Below, one piece after another: positions 55,541 through 64,000 of a DNA stretch of 64,000 bases. Position numbers and translations under genes: made by a program. Below the pieces are notes generated by a model. That model made no database searches. It saw only the letters and a program-made list of their open reading frames with translations, and had not been told where the DNA came from. Source of the stretch: Halichoerus grypus. Taxonomy: Eukaryota; Chordata; Mammalia; Carnivora; Phocidae. The DNA lies in contig NC_135714.1 in the NCBI RefSeq assembly GCF_964656455.1, positions 120,471,631 through 120,535,630 of the forward strand. The letters are read 5' to 3'. Positions within the stretch are counted from its first letter, which is position 1. Each line of letters opens with the position of its first letter.

Positions 55541-56300
55541 CATGTGTGTTCAAAGAACCACTTAAACGGAGTCCTTCACTAGTGTTTGTGCATGTGCCCA
55601 TTCAATAACAGTGGAATAAACACACCTTGAGTTTTCTTTTCGTTTTCTACTCCCTGCAGAGAATTCTGTTTAATTTTCAAAACCGTAAACTGTTTTATTT
55701 GTGCCCCAGGGTCATCAGGGATTTATGGTCACTCTGCATTCAGCCCTACTTCACTGTCAAAGTATAATCATGTGTTTTTACCAAAGAAAGTAAATGCCAT
55801 TTGTTTCCCAAAAGCATGCTTCAGCTTTGCCATTTAGGTTAATTGCTCAGGCCCGACACAGGGGTGGAGGCCCCTCTGCACAGGATAATTTGAGCTCCGA
55901 GCTCCTCTGTTATTCTCAACTCTTCAGAGAAAAGGGACTGAAATAATACAAAGTAATTACTGACCATATTCCCTGAAGGCTTTTTTAAAAAGTTTAAAAG
56001 CAATGTACACAGTTGAGGCATTAAATAGAGATTCGTACTTCACCGCGGCACTGCTGTATACGTCATGGGCCACATTTCCTGGAAACCATGTAACTTTTAA
56101 AACAATGCACAGGGTAATTGAGGGATTCAATACAGTTCCTGCTCAATTGCCATTCCCACCATTACTGGTTCTTCCAGCATTCTCTGGTTGTTCTGGTCTT
56201 TATGTCCTGAGATGAATGATTGGGCGGCAGCTCTCCTTGTGTTCCCGATCTTGACTTTCTACCTCCTTGCCTCTGCCTTTCTAACTCAGCGCAGAAAGGA
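55541..56300. other. Unassigned non-coding DNA
   Basis: About 760 bases, nothing recognised. Confidence 0.45.
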
Positions 56301-56495
56301 GGGCGCCTGGGCGGCTCAGTTGGTTAAGCGACTGCCTTCAGCTCAGGTTATGATCCTGGGGTCCCGGGATCGAGTCCCATGTTGGGCTCCCTGCTCGGCG
56401 GGGGGTCTGCGTCTCCCTCTGACTCTCTTCCCTCTCGTGCTCTCACTCTCTCTCTCAAATAAATAAATAAAATCTTAAAAAAAAAAAAAAAAAAG
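56301..56495 (+). mobile_element. Carnivore SINE, sense
   Basis: Head GGCGCCTGGGCGGCTCAGTT and a CGGCGGGGGGTCTGCGTCTC body. Tail AATAAATAAATAAAATCTT plus about 20 A. Only a weak target duplication (AGAAAGGA / AAAAAGGA). The 92-codon frame ending here is a SINE artefact. Confidence 0.94.
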
Positions 56496-58380
56496 GAAAA
56501 AGGTGCCTAATAGGGGAGGGTGTCAGGAACCCTCAACTAATTTTTAAGTAGAATGTTAGCTACATTTGCAAGTATCGTGCTCAGAATGGTTTCCTTCAAC
56601 TTTCAGATGAAGAATCTCCATGTTAAAGCAATATGTACAATAGTAAGTCTGAAAAAAAAATACAGTAATATACCATTTTCCCTGTCTCCAAACCTTTTTA
56701 GACCCTCTATAGATATTATCATATAGTCCAATGATAAGCTTACCCAACGTTTTCTGATTTTTAAGATGTCCTGCAGTAAAAGGCATGCTCCTAGCAAACA
56801 ATCAGAATGGTTCATGAACGATGGTAAATCCAACACCAGTACGATACAATTCCACCTCATACCATAGGGTGATTTCTCAACAACCCAAAAAACACAGAAA
56901 AAGAACCAATTCTTTTGAATTTGTAGAATAAGTGAAATCCTTAGATACTGACTTTTTACCATAAGCAAGAAAAACATCAATAACCATACTCAAAAAAAAA
57001 ACTAATCAAATGACTTAGTGAAAATGCTTTGTGCTCAAGATCACAATCTTGATCCTAAGTTATGCTCTTCTTTTTTTACTTGGGCTTAGAACTATTAACA
57101 GATTTAATTTACACATTGGTGTCGGTTTTAGGGAGGGATTTTGGCTTTGCCTTGCCTGAAGTTACAGGAGGTGTTGAGCCAAACTGAGACACAGCATCAT
57201 AAAAGACATGCAAGGTGCATAAAGGGGATGGGGAGGACCCCAATCAGTAGGAAACCGATATCACAGGAGAGAGCCTGGTTATACATCTCCATTTGTCCCT
57301 TCTTTTTTGCCCAAAGACACAGAGACCCTGAGAAAGGGTGCAAAGTGGCTTGTGGAGTGCTTTCTCCCCCAGTGTGACAGAATGTGGACACATAATTCAC
57401 ATGTATATGTGTACCGTTGCACAGTACAAATCTCTTACATGACTCATCTTTCCAGGCATTTATGAAAGTTATGAAAGCAACTGACTAAAGCTTTACTGAA
57501 ATACACATAAATAAAGACTGAGCAAAGATTATAAAATATGCTCTTTGGAAGCATAGTGGAAAATCAAGGTAAGAGATTCAGTAAGTGCCCCATCCCCAAC
57601 TCTGCACAAATGGACCTAATTTCTCTCTCTTAACCAGTGTCATTTGGTATAGGTAAGACTGCCCCTAATTTGAATCATATTTAAGTAGAATGCACCCACT
57701 TCATTCTGAGGCATGAATCAGAAACACATGACCAAAAAAATGACAGCTCAGCAACTCCTGAATGTTTACCATTTCAATGACTTCAGCTTAGCAGATAATA
57801 GTTTCCAGGCCCTGAAGTACTATCACCCTCTCCTAAATAATTGAAAAGAGTATTATCTTATCATTCCTCTGGGTTTGTAGCAGTGCTATACATTCTGAAA
57901 TATTTGTTCATGCTGTATCTCTGAAAGACAAAGAAAATCCAGGTTATAACTTTTCTCCAGGACACAAAACCAAATAAAGAGTGTTACCTTTGAGAGAGAG
58001 AGAACTTGCAAATAGATTAATTTACCACAAAGCTAAATACCAGGGATCCAGCATTTTGAAAATAATCCCAGTGCCTATTTTAATTATAACTAAGTCTCTT
58101 TAATTTACCAACTATGGAAACACAACAGACCTGAAAAATAACAGCGAAGCACTTTCGCTTTTCCCTCCAAGGCTGTTCTTGGCAGCCTGCAGACTGAGCT
58201 GGTACTAAGGGGTACCTAGGCTTTGGATCAGCAGAGAGGAGGGTCAGGGACAACTGTAGTACGGAGGTGGCATGGACCAGAGTGCGGGCTCAGGAATAAG
58301 CCTGAAGAACAGAGAGGTGAAATGACTAACTGGTTGAAATGAAGATTACTTTTGGCAAAGTTGGGGTTGGACAATGCAGT
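56496..58380. other. Unassigned non-coding DNA
   Basis: About 1.9 kb with no recognised interspersed repeat. It includes a 125-codon minus-strand open frame (56603-56980) that is hydrophobic and phenylalanine-rich, as expected from T-rich sequence; no domain recognised. Confidence 0.4.
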
Positions 58381-58945
58381 AGACCATATTTTACAAATAT
58401 GCCGTCACAATACCTCCCATCCCATACATTCTTCTCACAATGTGACCTTGCCACTCCTCCCACTGAGAGAGTCTATGGCCCCTCACGTCGAACCTAGCCA
58501 GGCAGACCTTTAGGACTCCCTCCACCCAAAGAGCGTGATAGGTGCTCTGCAACTTCTGAAGCTAGATCCTAAGAAGGCCTTGCTCTCTTGTCATGCTCAC
58601 TCTTGGGGCCTGCCACCATGCTGTGAGAAATGCCAAACTAGTCCAGGTGGATGCCCCAAACGCAAAGCCATATTGTAGGTGCTCTGGTTACCACCACAGA
58701 GGAGGGCTTCACAGAGTCAGCATCGACTGCCAGGCATGAGGAAAGACGATGCCAGACCGCTCCATCATCGAGTCGCCTCCAGCTTTGGAGTCCTCCCAAA
58801 TGAGAGCCCAGACATGGGGGATGAGAGACAAGCCACTGCCTCTGTGCTCTATCCACGTTCCTGACCCACAGCATCTGTGAGTATGAGTGGTGGCTTTATG
58901 CCACTTGAGTTCTGGGGTGGTTGGTTATAACTGGAACAGACACCA
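58381..58945 (+). mobile_element. Old LTR of MaLR/ERVL type (tentative)
   Basis: CCACCATGCTGTGAGAAATG, AGTCCAGGTGGATG, CTCCAGCTTTGGAGTCCTCC, GAGACAAGCCACTGCCTCTG, TTCCTGACCCACAGCATCTG and TTCTGGGGTGGTTGGTTATA match the order of an old mammalian LTR consensus ending in 'gggtggtttgttatgcag'. Both open frames here (61 and 78 codons) are therefore rejected. The left limit is approximate. Confidence 0.7.
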
Positions 58946-59711
58946 ACCGTGAGGCGAGTATTAGAACTTTTAGTTATGTAAATTTAGTTTACACAAAAAA
59001 AGGAATTATGGATGTTATTTGGGTAGAGCTAGAGGTAATACATCTGCAAAGAACAGAGAACAACTGAAGCACAAATGGGGATACATGGACTAGAGCCTGT
59101 GCTGAGTGGAAGAGCAGGATATACACTGGGCACGTGGGCATATGACCCACGGTTCCTAAGGAGAAGCTTGGCTTCTAAGAGTATTGGCCATCTTGACTTC
59201 TCTTCAGCAAGGTAAGCCCTGGCAACAAAACTGAAAACTAACCCTTAGGGAAACAACAGGCGAGTGCCTGCTGGAAATGGGCAATAAACGGAGGGACAAA
59301 AACCAGAACCATAGGACTTAGAGCTAGAAGGGTCCTTTGAGGTCACTGAATGCAAACCTCTCAGTTTACAAATGAAGCCCTTGAAGTGAGAATCTCTCAG
59401 GACCTTTTACCTCTCCCACTAAAGTTAGGGTGAGGGAGAAACCTCTCCAGCAGGGCTCTCCCGATTTTCATTCATTCACCCATGCATTTTTTTCAACATC
59501 CTACAAAGACATAAGAAGTGCTAAGTGCCAGATTTTTGCAAAGTAGTTTGCATAAAAGATTACAGACTAAATTACAGTTCACAGTGATGTAAAACCCACT
59601 GTGTGGTAGGAAACACTGATGTTATAAAATGCAGCGAGCACAAAATGGACTTATTCCAGACTGGAAGCACAGTGACAAAAAACCCTGCAAAATAACAAAA
59701 ATAAGGACAAC
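58946..59711. other. Unassigned non-coding DNA
   Basis: About 770 bases. CAGTTTACAAATGAAGCCCTTGAA near 59360 could be a MIR trace, too weak to call. Confidence 0.4.
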
Positions 59712-59736
59712 CATAATTCCAAATTTAAAAAAAAAA

Positions 59737-59931
59737 TTTTTTTTTTTAAAGATTTTATTTATTTATTTGACAGAGAGACAGCAAGAGATGGAATACAAGC
59801 AGGGGGAGTGGGAGAGGGAGAAGCAGGCTTCCCACGGAGAAGGGAGCCCAACTTGGGCCTCGATCCCAGGACCCTGGGATCATGACCTGAGCTGAAGGCA
59901 GATGCTTAACGACTGAGCCACCCAGGCACCT
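59737..59931 (-). mobile_element. Carnivore SINE, antisense
   Basis: Target duplication CATAATTCCAAATTTAAAA (from 59712) and CATAATACCAAATTTTAAAA (from 59932). Common subfamily. The 88-codon frame over it is an artefact. Confidence 0.95.
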
Positions 59932-60071
59932 CATAATACCAAATTTTAAAAAATTTTTGAAAAATAGAAATATTTACTGAATTCATTCTAAGATGTAGCA
60001 AGGAGGTAACTATACTCTGTAACTCCCCTGCCCAGGCCCCCGCCGAATTTCTAAAAATCCTCTTCTGACCT

Positions 60072-60414
60072 TGGAATGGACTGAATAGTGGCTCCTAAAA
60101 AGATATGTCCAAGTCCTATCCCCTGGAACCAGTGAATGTGACCTTATTTGGAAAAGAGCCTTTGCAGATGTAATTAAGGATCTTGAGATGACAAATGTTC
60201 TTCTAAGAGAAAGGTAGAAGAAAATGGGGACTCGTGCATATAAGGGAGGAGATGGAGCCAAAGCAGGATTCTCCCCTGGAGCCTTCAAAGGGAACATGGT
60301 CCTCTTGACACCTTGATTTCAGACCTGCAGCCTCCATAACTCTGAGAGAATGAATTCCTCTTCAAGCCACCCAGTTGTGATAATTCATTCTAGCAGTCCT
60401 AGGAGACCAATCCA
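60072..60414 (+). mobile_element. MLT1-type MaLR LTR
   Basis: TGGAATGGACTGAATAGTGG, AGATATGTCCAAGTCCTATC, CAGTGAATGTGACCTTATTT, TTTGCAGATGTAATTAAGGA, GACCTGCAGCCTCCATAACT and AGCAGTCCTAGGAGACCAAT follow the MLT1 LTR consensus in full order. Solo, with no convincing target duplication left. Confidence 0.9.
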
Positions 60415-60873
60415 GCCCCTTTCTCTCCAAAGGCCCATTAACTCATCACAAATGCTCACCACAAATCTCTTCTCTTTCTTCCCCAAACTCCAGCCAGCCT
60501 GGGTCTCTTCCTTTGTCCTCAATTCCTTTCCACTTTTCCAAATAGGTCCTTTTCTCCAGGAGGTCGATGCCTTCTCTGTTAACTTAGTAAATATGTCAAA
60601 TTTTCTGTATTCTTCAGATTATCTTGCTTCATCTATTATCTCTCATGAAGGTATGCTAAAATCCACAAGTGTGGAATTCTAAAAGTTTCCTAGTGAGTCC
60701 ACTGTGTTTTATGTAGAATCTATAGTGTAGGTACAGCACAAATTAAGGATTATAATATCTCCCTGGTAGATTCTTATTAGTAATAAATACTATTTCTTTA
60801 TCCCTATCCATGCTTTTGCCTTAATTCCTATTTTATTCAATGATTACTATCATTAAGGCCAGCTTGCTTTAAT

Positions 60874-60877
<4 letters not shown>
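60415..60877. other. Unassigned non-coding DNA
   Basis: A 110-codon open frame (60350-60682) starts inside the MLT1 LTR and is serine/proline-rich from CT-rich sequence. Not accepted as a gene. Confidence 0.45.

Positions 60878-60917
<40 letters not shown>
60878..60917. repeat. (GT)n(CG)n microsatellite
   Basis: About 15 GT units pass directly into GCGCGCGCGC (60908-60917). The whole 40 bases alternate purine and pyrimidine. Confidence 0.97.
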
Positions 60918-60918
<1 letters not shown>

Positions 60919-61748
60919 AAAGCAGTAAGTATATTGGCATTAATTTAATTAGTAAAATTGATGACTATACACAAATATACTTACCAGTTTAGTAAGTAAA
61001 GGAATATATACTTGTGTAAACTACCAAGTCAGATGCATATGGTTTATAGCACCTAGTTAATATCAACGCACTGCTTTCGATGTCCCACTAAAACACAGAA
61101 TAACTCCTATAGATACTGAAGAGCGATCTGCACAGTAGGCAGCCCCAGCTAACACTGTTCTCCACCCTGGAGTGCAAAAAGAAACTACTACTATGTATTT
61201 CAAATAAAATAGACCCATCCTTGTTACAATAATGAAGCCAATGGCTCATGTGAATAGGGCATGACTAAGGGGTGTGCACTTTGGAAAACCGCACCGTGAC
61301 CCTTTCCCTACATTGCATATTTTTTCTACTGTCCTTTTTATGTCTACCTTTCCCTCTCCCTATTTATCTACTCCTTCCTTCACCCTATTCTAAGAGGCTA
61401 ATTATCTATTTCTATCTTAAAAATTGTATTTCTTCTTTCCATCTCCCTTTCTCTGTTTCCCCAACTTTTTCAACTTCAATGCTAGGAAAACAATATTTTT
61501 GCTTTGAAATATTGGTTGTACAGTGGCTAATAAATGATGTTTTATAGTCCCAGCTCTTAATTTAAAAAAAATCAGCCACGCTTTTAAATGTTTCTTTTTA
61601 AATATGCACAATATACTATTTTTTCTTTCATATATCCCTTAATTTTTTTATTGTGGGTCAGTGACCCTTCACTTGAGAAAAAGTTCCTTTTCCAACACTT
61701 ACTAGGTGGACTGCAAGAATGTCTCTGTGATGACAGCAATTAGTTTTT
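60918..61748. other. Unassigned non-coding DNA
   Basis: About 830 bases. The pyrimidine-rich patch at 61316-61470 explains the 91-codon frame. No gene supported. Confidence 0.45.
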
Positions 61749-62015
61749 TTTTTTTTTAAGATTTTATTTACTTGTCAGAGAGAGAGCGCACACAAACAGG
61801 GGGATTAATAATATTAAAAATATTAATAAAAAATTTATTTATTTGACAGAGGGACAGAGAGAGAATACAAACAGGGGGAGCGGCAGGCAGAGGGAGAGGG
61901 AGAAGCAGGCTCCCCGCCAAGCAAGGAGCCTGATGGGGGGCTCCAACCCAGGACCCTGGGATCACGACCTGAGCCAAAGGCAGACGCTTAACCGACTGAG
62001 CCACCCAGGCGCCCC
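61749..62015 (-). mobile_element. Carnivore SINE, antisense, with duplicated 3' part
   Basis: The tail-proximal segment occurs twice: GATTTTATTTACTTGTCAGA...ACAAACAGGGGG (61760-61804) and AATTTATTTATTTGACAGAG...ACAAACAGGGGG (61832-61877), separated by an AT-rich spacer (61805-61831). The head-proximal part occurs once and ends GCGCCCC at 62015. Confidence 0.92.
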
Positions 62016-62562
62016 TAGGCAGTTACATCTTTTATGACAATTGCTCCACAGATAGTTTTTATGACCAGGAGAAAGCAGATGCTCACAGGATTAATTCTGA
62101 ATTCCTCAGGCTGGTCACCCAGGACTTCCTCCAGTGGATTCCAGCAGTGGCGGGCAGCGCCCCTCCCCTGGGGAGTAGTGTGGTTCAGAGACAGGAGGCT
62201 GGGCCCCAGAGCCCATTGGGGCAGGTCTGCAGATCAACGCTGCCCCTTACTCAATGATAACTGTGGGCAAAGGATTTAAACTTTCTAAGGCTCCATTTAC
62301 TCTCAGATACCCTGGGATATCAAAAACCACTTTTCAGAGGACTGTAAGGATCAAACGTGTTACCTAACATCCAAAGTGGCTGGCACACAGTTATCTGTCC
62401 CACTGGCGTACTGACTGTGCCCTGAAACTCATCCGAGCAATCCAGCCTCCTGGGTTCCCCTTCTCCTTCCATGAGAGGAAAAGGGAGGATCAGACAAAAG
62501 CACCAGGTTATCAGAATGACCACAATTTAAGAAGACTTAAAGTCAACTTGAAAGAGAAGCTC
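62016..62562. other. Unassigned non-coding DNA
   Basis: About 550 bases, moderately GC-rich; an 81-codon frame (62034-62279) has no domain. A CTAAGGCTCCATTTACTCTC stretch near 62285 hints at a MIR, too weak to call. Confidence 0.4.
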
Positions 62563-62594
62563 GGGGGCGGTGGGGCGGGGGGGGGGGGGGGGGG
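62563..62594 (+). repeat. G-rich tract with an 18-G run
   Basis: GGGGGCGGTGGGGC followed by 18 consecutive G (62577-62594), directly at the 5' end of the next SINE, whose head normally begins with only four G. Confidence 0.95.
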
Positions 62595-62774
62595 AATGCC
62601 TGGGTGGCTCAGTTGGTTGAGAGTCTGTCTTCGGCTCAGGTCGTGATCCCAGGGTCCTAGGATGGAGCCCCACGTTGGGCTCCCTGCTCAGCGGGAGTCT
62701 GCTTCTCCCTCTCCTCCCCACTCATGCTCTCTTCTTGCTATCTCTGTCTCTCTCAAATAAATATTTTTAAAAAA
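62595..62774 (+). mobile_element. Carnivore SINE, sense
   Basis: AATGCCTGGGTGGCTCAGTT head after the G-run, then CTCAGCGGGAGTCTGCTTCT and tail CTCAAATAAATATTTTTAAAAAAA. AAAGAGAAGCTCGGG before and AGAGAAAGAAGCTGGG after suggest an imperfect target duplication that places the G-run inside the insertion. Confidence 0.94.
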
Positions 62775-63069
62775 AGAGAAAGAAGCTGGGCTTGAAAGAA
62801 TGAACTGTTTGTATTGTTAGTATTAGAATGTTAGTCTGACATCTTAAACTACTACTCTTTCTTGCTTTATAATTACTGATAAAACTTGAGAAATTTGCTT
62901 AGGAGAGGCTGCAAAAAACAAATAAAAAAAATAAAACAATTAAATGGGAAATTCAATGACATCTTTTTGTTCCATATTGGTTACCTGTGAATTCTGGCAG
63001 CTCTAAGGGGATCAAGAATTGCTATAGCATCACCTCAGAAATGAAAGGTGCAGAAACACCTTGCTTTTC

Positions 63070-63073
<4 letters not shown>
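62775..63073. other. Unassigned non-coding DNA
   Basis: AT-rich, nothing recognised. Confidence 0.45.
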
Positions 63074-63112
<39 letters not shown>

Positions 63113-63180
63113 GAGGCAGCAGAGAGGAGGGGGAGGAGAAGGAAGAGAGGGAGAGGAAGAACGAGGGGGAGAAAAAGAGA
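63074..63180. repeat. (CA)n followed by a purine tract
   Basis: About 19 CA units (63074-63111) are followed by a nearly pure GGA/GA-rich purine tract (63112-63180). All open frames over this block are low-complexity artefacts. Confidence 0.97.
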
Positions 63181-64000
63181 ATATGACTATACATATCCTT
63201 ACTAGGCTTTTATTACCAGTCACCAGTAAAATATGCTTACGTGTCCAGAATCAATTTTTTTACCATCCAGGGAAAAAACTCTTCCAACAACATGTTCCAT
63301 AATTGTCTGAGATAAAAGGGAGAAACCAGATCTCAGATCCTAGTATTTTACATTATGGCTAACAAAGTCTCTGTGACGCAGTCAGTTGAATTCACTTGTT
63401 GCTCCAGCCTCTCTGTAGACTGTTCTCTAGAAAGGCAACGTCCAGTGAGGTGTTACACAGCCTGGAGGCACTTGGAAATGCAAAGGAAGAAAAACGAGTT
63501 GCTACTTCTCTTGCTGCCTGGTTTGGGTCCCAGAACCCTCCAAGATGAATAAATCTGAAGTACTGGACGGTGTGGGGGGTGTAAGTGGTTAATGAGTTCG
63601 GCCATCAGGGGATTTGGTGAGCTCTATTTCTAGGAATATATAAAATTGGACAAGCGGTCCCAGCAGGATTATAGCTACCATACCATCTAAAAGAGGCAAA
63701 ACCCACAGACCCAGGGACGGTGGCTATGAGAGTCTTTAACCTTAGCTAAGGGCCTGGGTGCATGCTGCTGTGAGGGCACTGAAGAGGGATCTTGGATTCT
63801 CACCCAACTGGAGGCAGGGACGGGAGTAAGAAAGTGGGAAGAAACAGCTCTAAGAGGAAAAGAAAACTGGCTGACAACTTATGGTTTATGGCAAGAAAAC
63901 AAAAATGATCAGGGGGACCATCTAACTTTCTAATAACTCCCTGCATCTCTGACCTAATTTTACCAGCACCAGGCCTACTGGGGAGATGTCCCTCCCCCTC
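63181..64000. other. Unassigned non-coding DNA at window edge
   Basis: About 820 bases with no recognised repeat or gene. TATATAAAATTGG at 63638 is TATA-like, but no transcript start or downstream coding sequence can be supported. Confidence 0.4.

Noticed and set aside
56603..56980. 125-codon hydrophobic open frame, minus strand
   Set aside because: Hydrophobicity follows from T-rich DNA; no conserved family or clear start context.
60350..60682. 110-codon serine/proline-rich frame
   Set aside because: Begins in the MLT1 LTR and continues in CT-rich DNA with no domain.
3939..62774. Functional tRNA genes, because tRNA-like heads with A/B-box motifs recur about 35 times
   Set aside because: All are heads of SINEs with A-rich tails and target duplications; none folds as a free tRNA gene by inspection.
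3939..62774. CRISPR-like array from regularly recurring ~20-base motifs
   Set aside because: The repeats are dispersed SINE heads on both strands with irregular spacing of hundreds to thousands of bases.
63638..63650. TATA-like box TATATAAAATTGG near the window end
   Set aside because: Single motif in AT-rich DNA with no downstream gene or start-site evidence inside the window.

Overview
The window looks like intergenic or intronic DNA from a carnivoran mammal, most likely an arctoid caniform such as a bear, seal or mustelid. The marker is about 35 copies of a tRNA-derived carnivore SINE with the 5' head GGGGCGCCTGGGTGGCTCAG, a body reading TCCCTCTCCC and CCCCTGCTTGTG, and an AATAAATAAAATCTT-A(n) tail. 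The dog-type head (GGGATCCCTGGG) and the cat-type tail are absent. Carnivore L1 3' ends, MIR, L2, MaLR LTRs and old DNA transposons support a placental mammal. The species call is inference; no database was searched.

No protein-coding gene, structured RNA gene or CRISPR array can be supported. The longest open frame is 143 codons and most of the others lie in SINEs, L1 remnants or simple repeats. No recognisable domain, splice-bounded exon series or CpG island was found.

Layout. 1-9 kb: an inverted-repeat DNA element split by an L1 3' end, a truncated L1 ORF2/3'UTR, and two SINEs. 9-20 kb: a MaLR LTR, a SINE cluster at 13.4-15.3 kb, and the most unusual structure in the window, a 279-bp near-perfect inverted copy of 19099-19377 embedded inside a SINE at 17.4-17.9 kb. 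20-35 kb: an ancient L1 carrying two SINE insertions, two L2 stretches, MIRs, and more SINEs and old L1 fragments. 35-45 kb: repeat-poor stretches, a diverged direct duplication at 37.3 and 38.1 kb, and an L1 3' end carrying a second, tiny L1 insertion. 45-54 kb: a three-SINE nest, a DNA-transposon remnant, an old L1 and three consecutive MIRs. 54-64 kb: a well-preserved solo LTR with 5-bp target duplications, two older LTRs, SINEs and several microsatellites.

There are no genes acting together here. The content is a layered record of insertions, and target-site duplications allow many of them to be ordered. No new biological system was found. The strongest leads are the templated inverted duplication, the solo LTR and the paired diverged segments.
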